Below are positions 1 to 5,875 of a DNA stretch of 8,734 nucleotides, piece by piece (positions within the stretch are counted from its first letter, which is position 1; every line of letters starts with the position of its first letter). A program made the translations under genes and the position numbers. The notes under the pieces were generated by a model. That model had not been told where the DNA came from. It did not search any database and worked only from the letters and a program-made list of their open reading frames with translations. The DNA comes from Propionibacteriaceae bacterium (GTDB taxonomy: Bacteria > Actinomycetota > Actinomycetes > Propionibacteriales > Propionibacteriaceae): assembly GCA_003153855.1 (NCBI GenBank), contig PMBM01000185.1, positions 5,464-14,197 of the forward strand, given 5' to 3'.

Positions 1-997
1 CTACGACGGGGACCTGGGCCTGGACGGCAGGGACGTGCGTCTCGACGACCGCTGCGGGGGGTTCGGCCACAGGAACGGGCGTCTCAAAGACCGCTGGGGG
101 CTCGGCGACAGCGGGATCCTCCACGACTGGGGCGGACACCTCGGCGACGGGCGCGCCTTCGCTGACCATCTCGTCTTCCTCGGCCGGGAGTTCGGCCTCG
201 CCCTCGACGGTGACCGGCACCTGATCGGCAGCCACCGGGGGCGCGACCGCAGCCGGGACGACGGGTAGGAGCTCGGTGTTGGCGAAGGCCGCTTCGATCG
301 GTCCGGAGAGCGCGGGGTCGGGGAGAGCGGGTTGTACGGAGGGGGAGAACGGGCTGGTCGCGTCGGTGACGGGTGACGGGGGTTCGACTGGCGAATAGGG
401 CTCGGCGGGGGACGGGGCGGACTCCGCGGTGGGCCCGAGATCGGGCAGTGCGGGCTGGATCGCCCTGGCCGCGACTGCGTACTCGCTCGAGTAGCGCGGC
501 AAGGGGAGACGCAACGTCTCCTCGTACCCGTCGTCCTCATCGTCGTCCTCCACCCACCCGGAGCGCCGCGGTGCGGGCGCGTCCTCGGGCTCGTTGGGCG
601 TGAACGCGGATCGACGGGGAACGGCCGCGCGCGCTTCGTCGGACGGCAGCGGGCTCATCGCTGAACGCCGTGGGACGACGATGTCGAAGTCGTCGTCGTC
701 CTCCCCGGGGCTCATTGCCGAGCGACGTGCGCGGGACGCGGCATGCGCCGGCTCGTCAGCTTCCGGAAGAGGGGTCAAGGCCGACCGCCGCGGGGCGGAG
801 GCGCGGTCGTCGTCGTCCTCCGGCAGGGGAGTGAGCGCCGAGCGACGTGCCGCCGGGCCGTTCGAGACGCGGGCGGCGCCGGCCCACGTGTCGCCGGGCA
901 CCCACCGTCGAGGCGTCGGACCCCATGCTCGGGGCGCGGGCGCACTGTCCGGATCGGGAGGTCCCGAGCCAGGCGGCGTCTGATCGCCCGCGGTCAT
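1..997 (-). CDS. Repeat-containing, disordered acidic/proline-rich protein, C-terminus beyond window
   Basis: I do not recognise the family. The frame runs from ATG at 997 (reading left) for 332 codons to the window edge with no stop. The start lies 8 bp after the trxA stop, so it is probably the third gene of trxB-trxA and translationally coupled; no good Shine-Dalgarno is visible. Residues 1-48 are Pro/Gly-rich. Residues about 50-148 hold five copies of a repeat with core RRSA(L/M/F)(T/S)P, each followed by an acidic run such as EDDDD. Residues 149-162 are very acidic. Residues 195-332 are rich in Pro, Val, Ala and Glu. No membrane segment, signal peptide or catalytic motif appears. Low complexity with regular charge alternation suggests intrinsic disorder. 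It could be the long N-terminal tail of a larger protein whose folded domain lies outside the window. In mycobacteria the gene after trxBA is the amidase-like cwlM, but nothing here resembles it. The frame keeps sensible amino-acid composition over about 1 kb, unlike the other frames, which are Arg/Ser/Pro shadows. Confidence 0.8.
   Translation of the reverse strand, partial: MTAGDQTPPGSGPPDPDSAPAPRAWGPTPRRWVPGDTWAGAARVSNGPAARRSALTPLPEDDDDRASAPRRSALTPLPEADEPAHAASRARRSAMSPGEDDDDFDIVVPRRSAMSPLPSDEARAAVPRRSAFTPNEPEDAPAPRRSGWVEDDDEDDGYEETLRLPLPRYSSEYAVAARAIQPALPDLGPTAESAPSPAEPYSPVEPPSPVTDATSPFSPSVQPALPDPALSGPIEAAFANTELLPVVPAAVAPPVAADQVPVTVEGEAELPAEEDEMVSEGAPVAEVSAPVVEDPAVAEPPAVFETPVPVAEPPAAVVETHVPAVQAQVPVV
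554..847 (-). repeat. In-frame coding repeat, about five copies of RRSA-x-(T/S)P plus acidic linker
   Basis: Residues 51-148 of the gene that starts at 997 contain RRSALTPLPE (51), RRSALTPLPE (70), RRSAMSPGED (91), RRSAMSPLPS (110), RRSAFTPNEP (128) and a partial RRSGW (144). Spacing is 16-20 residues. The linkers are mostly Asp/Glu or Ala-rich. At DNA level the copies have diverged and share mainly the Arg-Arg-Ser-Ala codons, so this is an old, protein-selected repeat rather than a recent tandem duplication. Confidence 0.8.
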
Positions 998-1005
998 GGT
1001 GTGGG

Positions 1006-1329
1006 CTACGCCACCTCGTCGAGCGCCTTGCGGAGCTGAAGCTTCGGCACCGCTCCCACGAACTTCTTGACGATCTCACCGTTGGAGAAGACCAGGACGG
1101 TGGGAAGGGCGAGCACGCCGTACTGCGAGGGCACCGCCATGTTCTCGTTGGTGTCGAGCTTCACGAAGTCGATCTTGCCGTCGTAGGTGACAGCGAGCTC
1201 GTCGATGATCGGCGCCAGCTGCTTGCAGGGACCGCACCAGTCGGCCCAGAAGTCGACGACCACGGGCCGCGGCGACTTGAGCACCTTGGCGGCGAAATCG
1301 GCGTCGGTGACGTCGGTGGCGTGTGACAT
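1006..1329 (-). CDS. trxA: Thioredoxin
   Basis: A 107-residue cytoplasmic thioredoxin that reduces protein disulfides and is re-reduced by thioredoxin reductase with NADPH. The redox motif WCGPC is at residues 31-35 within the usual [10 protein letters not shown] context. The cis-proline, in ALPT, is at about residue 76, and Gly92 sits in the conserved FVGAVPK region. The length is normal for the family. The start is ATG at 1329, preceded by a strong AAGGAGAGA ribosome-binding site (1335-1343) at good spacing. It lies 34 bp downstream of trxB on the same strand, which fits co-transcription from the SigR-type promoter upstream of trxB. The next gene starts 8 bp after its TAG stop. Identification is from the motifs and from the adjacent reductase. 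The only real doubt is which trx number the host would give it. Confidence 0.97.
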   Translation of the reverse strand: MSHATDVTDADFAAKVLKSPRPVVVDFWADWCGPCKQLAPIIDELAVTYDGKIDFVKLDTNENMAVPSQYGVLALPTVLVFSNGEIVKKFVGAVPKLQLRKALDEVA

Positions 1330-1363
1330 GAGCGTCTCTCCTTCTCGGGTCCAGTGTGGCAGG

Positions 1364-2329
1364 TCAGCCGGCGGTTGTGGCGAGCGCCTCGGTGTCGGCC
1401 AGGTCCATGAGGAACCGTTCGGCGTCGAGGGCGGCCGCGCATCCGCTGCCCGCAGCGGTGACTGCCTGACGGTACGTGTGGTCGACCAGGTCGCCGCAAG
1501 CGAACACGCCGGAAAGGTTCGTACGAGTGGAGCGGTCGACCACCTTCACGTAGCCGGCGTCGTCCACCTCGACCTGCTCACGGACCAGCTCCGAGCGCGG
1601 CTCGTGGCCGATCGCGACGAAGACACCCTCGGCCGGGATCGTACGCAGCTCACCGGTGATGCTGTCCGCCACGGTGACCGACTCGACCTTGGTGTCGCCG
1701 TTGATCGCCACGATCTTGGAGTTCCACGCGAAGTCGATCTTCGGGTCGGCCTCGGCGCGGGCGCGCATGATCTTCGAGGCGCGCAGCTCGTCGCGGCGGT
1801 GGACGATCGTCACCGACGTGCCGAAGCGGGACAGGAACGTGGCCTCCTCGACGGCCGAGTCGCCGCCGCCCGCGACGACGATGGGCTTGTTCTTGAAGAA
1901 GAAGCCGTCGCAGGTCGCGCACCACGAGACGCCGCGGCCGGACAGGCGGTCCTCGTCGGCGAGACCGAGGCGCTTGTAGCCGGAGCCCATGGCGAGGATG
2001 ACGGCCTTGGCCTTGTACTCGTTGCCCTCGGAGTCGACGACCGTCTTGATCGGACCGTCGAGGCGCAGCTCGATGGCGTCGTCGGTGATGAGCTCGGCGC
2101 CGAACTTCTCCGCCTGGGCACGCATCTGGTCCATCAGGTCGGGACCCATGATCCCAGAGGAGAAGCCAGGGAAGTTCTCGACCTCGGTGGTGTTCATGAG
2201 CGCTCCGCCGGCGGTGATCGACCCCTCGAGCACCAGCGGCTTCAGCTCTGCGCGCGCGGCATAGATCGCGGCCGTGTAACCGGCCGGACCGGACCCGACG
2301 ATGATGATCTCCCGGACCTCGTCAGACAT
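1364..2329 (-). CDS. trxB: Thioredoxin-disulfide reductase
   Basis: A 321-residue FAD-containing NADPH:thioredoxin oxidoreductase, the electron donor for the TrxA encoded next to it. The FAD-binding GSGPAG is at residues 12-17 after a hydrophobic strand. The redox-active CATC is at 137-140 in the WCATCDG context. The NADPH-binding GGGDSA is at 154-159, followed by VHRRD (176-180), whose arginines fit NADPH preference. The C-terminal FAD motif GVFACGD is at about 274-280. The length matches low-molecular-weight bacterial TrxB. The start is ATG at 2329, with GAGGGAG (2338-2344) 8 nt upstream. The upstream DNA carries a SigR-type promoter, so induction by thiol oxidation is likely. Unlike the mycobacterial murJ-sigM-trxB-trxA arrangement, the upstream neighbour is a divergent pilus operon. 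Confidence 0.97.
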   Translation of the reverse strand: MSDEVREIIIVGSGPAGYTAAIYAARAELKPLVLEGSITAGGALMNTTEVENFPGFSSGIMGPDLMDQMRAQAEKFGAELITDDAIELRLDGPIKTVVDSEGNEYKAKAVILAMGSGYKRLGLADEDRLSGRGVSWCATCDGFFFKNKPIVVAGGGDSAVEEATFLSRFGTSVTIVHRRDELRASKIMRARAEADPKIDFAWNSKIVAINGDTKVESVTVADSITGELRTIPAEGVFVAIGHEPRSELVREQVEVDDAGYVKVVDRSTRTNLSGVFACGDLVDHTYRQAVTAAGSGCAAALDAERFLMDLADTEALATTAG

Positions 2330-2394
2330 CGATGCGACTCCCTCAAGTTGGTGGTGGCAGCCTACAGACCAGCACTGTCATCGGATGCCAGGTC

Positions 2395-2420
2395 AACGCT
2401 GCGGACTGTACGGGTATTCC
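2395..2420 (-). promoter_or_regulatory. SigR/SigH-type promoter of trxB-trxA
   Basis: Read on the minus strand, GGAAT (2420-2416) is followed after exactly 18 nt by GTT (2397-2395). This is the consensus GGAAT-N18/19-GTT known for Streptomyces SigR, and closely resembles the mycobacterial SigH consensus. Both sigma factors are established activators of trxBA. The predicted transcript would start near 2388 and have a leader of about 60 nt before the trxB ATG. Position, orientation and target gene all agree, which makes a chance match unlikely. Confidence 0.8.
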
Positions 2421-2432
2421 CCCAGGGGGTAT
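2416..2432. promoter_or_regulatory. 17-bp palindrome overlapping the trxB -35 (operator candidate)
   Basis: The plus strand reads ATTCCCCCAGGGGGTAT. Around the central A at 2424, seven of eight base pairs are symmetric; only 2418/2430 fails. The left arm contains the SigR -35 element, so a protein bound here would compete with the sigma factor. The shape, with A/T-rich ends flanking a C-run facing a G-run, recalls operators of the CsoR/CstR repressor family. That resemblance is from memory and no such regulator gene is in the window. Confidence 0.4.
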
Positions 2433-2560
2433 CCGGGCGAGCAATCAGTGGCGAGTCCGCTTCTCGGAATCCTCAAATCCATACGCCAGGTATGCCTCAC
2501 GGCGGGCTTGGGGCTTCTGTAGCGAGATGGAGTAGCGAAACGAGGATCGCGACCGGGGCG

Positions 2561-2588
2561 TCTCGTGAGATTCGACCTCACGTGAGGT
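2561..2588. promoter_or_regulatory. Pair of related palindromes in the divergent intergenic region
   Basis: ACCTCACGTGAGGT (2575-2588) is a perfect 14-bp palindrome. TCTCGTGAGA (2561-2570) is symmetric except at its central pair and shares the CTC...GTGAG arms. The centres are about 16 bp apart. An A/T-rich stretch (acaaaattctta, 2592-2603) follows, and a weak -35/-10 pair (TTCGAC 2571-2576, CAAAAT 2594-2599, 17-bp spacer) would straddle the second site. This looks like an operator for a dimeric regulator, but I cannot name the regulator or say which of the two operons it controls. Confidence 0.4.
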
Positions 2589-2673
2589 AGAGACAAAATT
2601 CTTAGCCGGGGCCCAAACTCGATGCAGGGTTGTGAATTCCCTAGTCGGGGGCCTGTCCCATGGCACCTCGCGC

Positions 2674-2719
2674 TGTGGACGGTCGACGTCGCGAGGGTGG
2701 GGCCACCGAGTTGTCCACA
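2674..2719. promoter_or_regulatory. Inverted pair of DnaA-box-like sequences
   Basis: TTGTCCACA at 2711-2719 (plus strand) is identical to the DnaA-box consensus known for high-GC actinobacteria. On the minus strand 2682-2674 reads CCGTCCACA, with two mismatches. Their shared core forms an 8-bp inverted repeat, CTGTGGAC (2673-2680) and GTCCACAG (2713-2720). The pair lies directly upstream of the candidate pilus promoter. Two boxes are far too few for a replication origin, so a transcriptional or DnaA-titrating role is more likely if the site is real. Confidence 0.45.
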
Positions 2720-2726
2720 GAGGGTC

Positions 2727-2756
2727 TTGCCAGGGGCGGCATCGAGACATTAGGAA
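2727..2756 (+). promoter_or_regulatory. Candidate housekeeping promoter of the pilus operon
   Basis: TTGCCA (2727-2732) matches five of six bases of a TTGACA -35. After an 18-bp spacer comes TAGGAA (2751-2756), close to the TAGGAT-like -10 common in actinobacteria. It would give a leader of about 105 nt before the ATG at 2869. It is the best plus-strand sigma-70-like match I found between 2440 and 2868, but such matches also occur by chance. Confidence 0.35.
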
Positions 2757-2868
2757 TGCCCCAACGCACCGCCCACCCCAGCGAGGCCCAGCATGTCGCA
2801 CCCGTCACGGTTCGCCCGTTCTCGCCACCGACGCCGTCCGTCCACGCACGCCGGGTGATGGCCGGCCG

Positions 2869-3540
2869 ATGACGAGCACGAGCACGCAGGGCTGGGCTGC
2901 CGCCGCGGGGACGGCAGCCCAGTCCAGCGCATTGGTACCACCGCCAAGGTTGCGCCGCCGGCCCTCCCTCATCGTGGCGTCCGTACTGCTCGTCATCCTC
3001 GGCGCCCTGGCGTCCGCCTGGGCGTACACGAGCCTCGGCAACGCGCAAGAGGTCGTCGCCGTCCGTACAGATGTTGCGCGCGGTCAGCTGATCACGGCCG
3101 AGAGCCTGCAGGTCGTACGGATCGGGGTCGACCCTGCGCTGCAGACCGTGCCCGCCAGCCAGGCGAGCGCGCTGGTGGGGAAACGCGCCGCCGTCGACCT
3201 CACGGCCGGGCAGCTGCTCGTACCGGGCGCTGTCACCGCCGAGGTGGTTCCCGGGCAGGGGAAGTCGGCTGTCGGCCTCTCGCTCACTGCGGCACAGATG
3301 CCGAGTGTGCCGCTTGTCGTGGGCGACAAGGTGAGGATCGTGTCCACCCCGGGGGCTCAGGGCGATGTGGGTATGACCCCACCGGTCGTGTTCAGCGGCG
3401 AGGTCGTCACGGTCTCGGACCGTGCGGCGGACGGTACGACGGCGGTCACCGTCCAGGTGGACGCCGACAGGGCGCCGGAACTCGCGGCGCGCTCGGCCTC
3501 CGGGAAGGTCGCGCTGGTCCTGGACTCTCGGGTGCGCTGA
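2869..3540 (+). CDS. SAF-domain, CpaB/RcpC-like pilus assembly membrane protein
   Basis: A 223-residue single-pass membrane protein, probably the CpaB/RcpC counterpart of this Flp/Tad system, where that family supports assembly at the cell surface. An Arg-rich cytoplasmic stretch (27-32) precedes a transmembrane helix at about 33-53. A SAF-like domain follows at about 61-121, with the typical VVAVRTDVARGQLITAESL opening and AAVDLTAGQLLVPGAV closing. A second beta-rich part (about 135-220) includes VPLVVGDKVRIVST. I chose ATG at 2869 because no other in-frame start occurs between it and a GTG at 2632, and the intervening 79 codons look non-coding. The ribosome-binding site is weak. It is the first gene of the operon, and its TGA overlaps the next ATG by one base. 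Actinobacterial databases usually call such proteins just SAF domain-containing. Confidence 0.85.
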   Translation: MTSTSTQGWAAAAGTAAQSSALVPPPRLRRRPSLIVASVLLVILGALASAWAYTSLGNAQEVVAVRTDVARGQLITAESLQVVRIGVDPALQTVPASQASALVGKRAAVDLTAGQLLVPGAVTAEVVPGQGKSAVGLSLTAAQMPSVPLVVGDKVRIVSTPGAQGDVGMTPPVVFSGEVVTVSDRAADGTTAVTVQVDADRAPELAARSASGKVALVLDSRVR

Positions 3541-4328
3541 TGGGTCTCGTCGTGCTCGCGTCCGCCTCGGGATCACCCGGGGTGACGACGACCGCGCTCG
3601 GTGTCGCGCTCGTCTGGCACCGGCCGGTCGTCCTCGTCGATGCCGACCCCGTCGGTGGCTCTGCGCTGCTCGCAGGCTACTTCCAGGGGACGGTGTCCGA
3701 CGACGACGCGATGGTCAACCTCGTCCTGGCACGCCGCGACGGCCGCCTCGCCGACGTGCTTCCTCGCGCGTTGATCAGTGTCCCCGGCACGCACGTGTCG
3801 GTCCTTCCCGGGCCGAAGTCCCACGCGCAGGCGGGGAGCCTGTCCGAGCTGTGGGCGGCTCTGGCGTACGAGCTCCGCGGGCTCGAGGAGACGGGGCAGG
3901 ACGTCATCGTCGACGCCGGCCGCCTCGGGATGGTGCACTCGCCACAAGGCCTGATCCGGGCGGCCGATCTCGCCCTGCTCGTCTCCCGTACAGACCTTCC
4001 CGCCCTCGCTGCTGCCCGGCAGTGGGCCGCGGAGTGGACGGAGGCAGCACAGGACGGCACCGGCGCGGGGAGCGTCGCAGCCCTGCTCGTGGGGCCAGGC
4101 CGCCCGTACGACGCGTCGGAGGTCGCCAAGGTCCTCGCCCTCCCCACTCTCGAGAGCGTCGCCTGGGATCCCCGGTCGGCGCGGGTCTTCAGCGAGGGGC
4201 AGAAGCCGCCGGGCAGCGCGTGGAGCCAGCGCGACCAGCTCGTACGCAGCTACCGCGCGACCGCGGCGGCGATCAACCAACGGCTGACTGGCGAGCGGCT
4301 CACGATGTCATCGGGAGGTGTCCGGTGA
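3540..4328 (+). CDS. CpaE/TadZ-like P-loop protein with lysine-less Walker A
   Basis: A 262-residue cytoplasmic MinD/ParA-superfamily protein in the position of CpaE/TadZ, which in other Tad systems localises the assembly machine to a site such as the pole. The N-terminus MGLVVLASASGSPGVTTTAL is a deviant Walker A in which both lysines of KGGxGKT are missing. VVLVDADPVGG (30-40) corresponds to the switch/Walker A' region with Asp34 and Asp36. DVIVDAGRLG (121-130) is Walker B-like with Asp125. A response-regulator-like N-terminal domain, found in long CpaE proteins, is absent. ATP binding is therefore doubtful and hydrolysis improbable; a scaffolding or positioning role is inferred. The start is the ATG overlapping the upstream TGA, and the 3' end overlaps tadA by 4 bp. 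The alternative is a generic actinobacterial hypothetical with a degenerate P-loop. Confidence 0.8.
   Translation: MGLVVLASASGSPGVTTTALGVALVWHRPVVLVDADPVGGSALLAGYFQGTVSDDDAMVNLVLARRDGRLADVLPRALISVPGTHVSVLPGPKSHAQAGSLSELWAALAYELRGLEETGQDVIVDAGRLGMVHSPQGLIRAADLALLVSRTDLPALAAARQWAAEWTEAAQDGTGAGSVAALLVGPGRPYDASEVAKVLALPTLESVAWDPRSARVFSEGQKPPGSAWSQRDQLVRSYRATAAAINQRLTGERLTMSSGGVR
4313..4318 (+). promoter_or_regulatory. Ribosome-binding site fixing the tadA GTG start
   Basis: GGGAGG lies 6 nt before the GTG at 4325, which itself overlaps the stop of the preceding gene as GTGA. This supports a GTG start at 4325. It argues against the much longer in-frame extension that reads through the preceding gene in another frame. 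Confidence 0.75.
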
Positions 4329-5875
4329 CGAAGGAGCCGCCTCAGGTGAGGGTCGTCACCGACCCGTCGCAGCTGCCGCTGTTCACCCGTCCGGCTGCGA
4401 CCTGGTCTCAGCCGACGACGCCCGTCTTGTACGGGCCTCTTGCGTCGTCGCAGCCCACGCCGCCGCAGCGCGCCGACTGGGCGGACGAGGCGGTCGCTCG
4501 CGCCGCGACCACCAACGCTCACCGCGCGGCCCAGTCGCCGGTCGACTGGGGGCTCGTCGCGGCGCTCCGGTCGGCGGCGTCCGAACGGCTGATGCGGGCG
4601 ATGGAGTTCAACCAGCACATGGAGTCAGCCGAGCAGCAGACGCTCGGCCGGCGGATCATCGCGGAGCTCCTGGACGAGGAGGCCAAGCAGTCGGCCTCGG
4701 CCGGGCGGGGCGCTTTCGACCGGCATCACCAGTCTGCGCTGGCCCAGGCCGTGTTCGACGCGTTGTTCCGGCTCGGCCGCCTCCAGCCGCTGGTCGACGA
4801 CCCAGGCGTGGAGAACGTGACGATCCTCGGCCACGACGACGTGTGGCTCGAGTACTCCGACGGCCGGCTCGTACGTGGTCCTGCCGTCGCCGACTCCGAC
4901 GGCGAGCTCATCGACTTCCTCGTGTTCCTCGCGTCCCGCTCCGAGGTCAACGCCCGGCAGTTCTCCGAGGCGGAACCTCGGCTGCACCTGCGGCTGGACG
5001 GGGGCGCGCGGCTGGCAGCGACCGCCTGGGTGACGCCGCGGCCGTCGGTCGTGATCCGCCGTCATCGCATGCGTCAGGCGACGCTGGCCCAGCTCGTCCG
5101 GCGCGAGTCCCTCGGGCCCGTCGCGGCGTCGTTCCTTGCCGCGGCGGTGAGGGCACGGAAGTCGATCGTCGTCGCCGGCCCTCAGGGCGCGGGAAAGACC
5201 ACGATGCTGCGCGCGTTGTGCGCCGAGATCGGCCCGATGGAGGCGATCGGGACGTTCGAGACCGAGTACGAGCTCCACCTTCACGAGCTCAAGGACCGGC
5301 ACCCGATCGTTCACGCGTGGGAAGCACGGCCCGGCGGCGAGATGCAGCCCAACGGGCGGCGCGCGGGCGAGTTCACGGTCGACGACGCGCTGTACGACTC
5401 GTTCCGCTTCAACCTCAGCCGCCAGATCGTGGGCGAGGTGCGTGGCCGGGAAGTGCTCGCGATGCTCGAGGCGATGCAGACCGGGACTGGATCCCTCAGT
5501 ACGACGCACGCGGAGTCCGCCGAGAGCGCCGTCAGCCGCCTGGTCACGTGTGCCATGAAGGCCGGCGCGCACGTGACGCACGACTACGCCGTACGGGCGA
5601 TCTCGTCGGCGCTGAACATCATCGTCCACGTGGACGTACGGACGGAGCTCCAGCCCGACGGCACGTTCCTCAAACGTCGCTGGACCTCCGAGATCGCGGT
5701 CCTGTCGCCCGGCGAGCGGGAACGCGGGTACGCGATGTCGAGCCTGTTCCGCTGTCCGCCCGGGTCGACGCGGCTGACGGCGGTCGGAGGCCTCCCCGAC
5801 GAGTACCGCGAGCTGTCGCGGTGGGGCTTCGACCTCGCCGGCTATGTACGGGAGAGCCAGGGGGGCGCGGCATGA
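4325..5875 (+). CDS. tadA: TadA/CpaF-family secretion ATPase
   Basis: A 516-residue cytoplasmic type II/IV secretion ATPase that powers Flp pilus assembly as a hexamer on the TadB/TadC platform. The N-terminal 130 residues are Pro/Ala/Gln-rich and then helical. The N-terminal ATPase subdomain contains RLGRLQPLVDDPGVENVTI (about 149-167), typical of the family. Walker A GPQGAGKTT is at 285-293, the Asp box FETEYELHL at 311-319, the Walker B region RQIVGEVRGREV at 366-377 (Glu371), and the His box STTHAESA at 392-399. All key residues are present, so an active enzyme is expected. The GTG start is supported by GGGAGG 6 nt upstream and by a 4-bp overlap with the preceding stop. Its TGA overlaps the tadB ATG. 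VirB11-like ATPases are related, but the tadB and tadC neighbours settle the assignment. Confidence 0.95.
   Translation: MTKEPPQVRVVTDPSQLPLFTRPAATWSQPTTPVLYGPLASSQPTPPQRADWADEAVARAATTNAHRAAQSPVDWGLVAALRSAASERLMRAMEFNQHMESAEQQTLGRRIIAELLDEEAKQSASAGRGAFDRHHQSALAQAVFDALFRLGRLQPLVDDPGVENVTILGHDDVWLEYSDGRLVRGPAVADSDGELIDFLVFLASRSEVNARQFSEAEPRLHLRLDGGARLAATAWVTPRPSVVIRRHRMRQATLAQLVRRESLGPVAASFLAAAVRARKSIVVAGPQGAGKTTMLRALCAEIGPMEAIGTFETEYELHLHELKDRHPIVHAWEARPGGEMQPNGRRAGEFTVDDALYDSFRFNLSRQIVGEVRGREVLAMLEAMQTGTGSLSTTHAESAESAVSRLVTCAMKAGAHVTHDYAVRAISSALNIIVHVDVRTELQPDGTFLKRRWTSEIAVLSPGERERGYAMSSLFRCPPGSTRLTAVGGLPDEYRELSRWGFDLAGYVRESQGGAA

Larger units (their letters stand above)
2330..2868. other. 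Divergent intergenic region between trxB and the pilus operon
   Basis: About 540 bp without a gene I can support. The stretch 2340-2640 is visibly lower in GC than the flanking genes. It contains the trxB ribosome-binding site, the SigR-type promoter, the palindromes, the DnaA-box-like pair and the right-facing promoter candidate described separately. Short open frames exist in it on both strands, but they have Arg/Ser/His-rich shadow-like compositions and no family resemblance. No strong hairpin plus T-run terminator is present, as expected between divergent genes. Confidence 0.7.

Noticed and set aside
1..540. 179-codon minus-strand frame rich in Arg, Ser and Pro
   Set aside because: It is a shadow of the frame starting at 997, which is open to the edge and has coherent repeats and balanced composition; this one has no recognisable features.
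594..983. 129-codon plus-strand frame with repeated AERRA/ADRRG units
   Set aside because: The repetition is the antisense image of the RRSA repeat encoded on the minus strand.
1187..2590. 467-codon plus-strand open frame
   Set aside because: It lies antisense to trxA and trxB, which have complete catalytic motifs; long antisense frames are common in high-GC coding DNA.
2674..2719. Replication origin
   Set aside because: Only one perfect and one imperfect DnaA box, with no dnaA/dnaN neighbours and no box cluster or A/T-rich unwinding element.
2445..2801. 118-codon minus-strand frame in the intergenic region
   Set aside because: No ribosome-binding site, no family resemblance and shadow-like composition; it overlaps the regulatory sites.
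2632..2868. N-terminal extension of the SAF-domain protein from a GTG at 2632
   Set aside because: The 79 extra codons are Arg/His/Ser-rich with no membrane or domain features, overlap the promoter-like and DnaA-box-like sites, and are absent from the family's usual layout.
3422..4324. Upstream extension of the TadA frame
   Set aside because: It overlaps the entire CpaE/TadZ-like gene in another frame and is Arg/Pro-rich; GTG at 4325 has a good ribosome-binding site.
4318..5871. Upstream extension of the TadB frame to about 805 codons
   Set aside because: It is antiparallel in meaning to nothing real: it reads the tadA gene out of frame, while tadB begins cleanly at the ATGA overlap at 5872.
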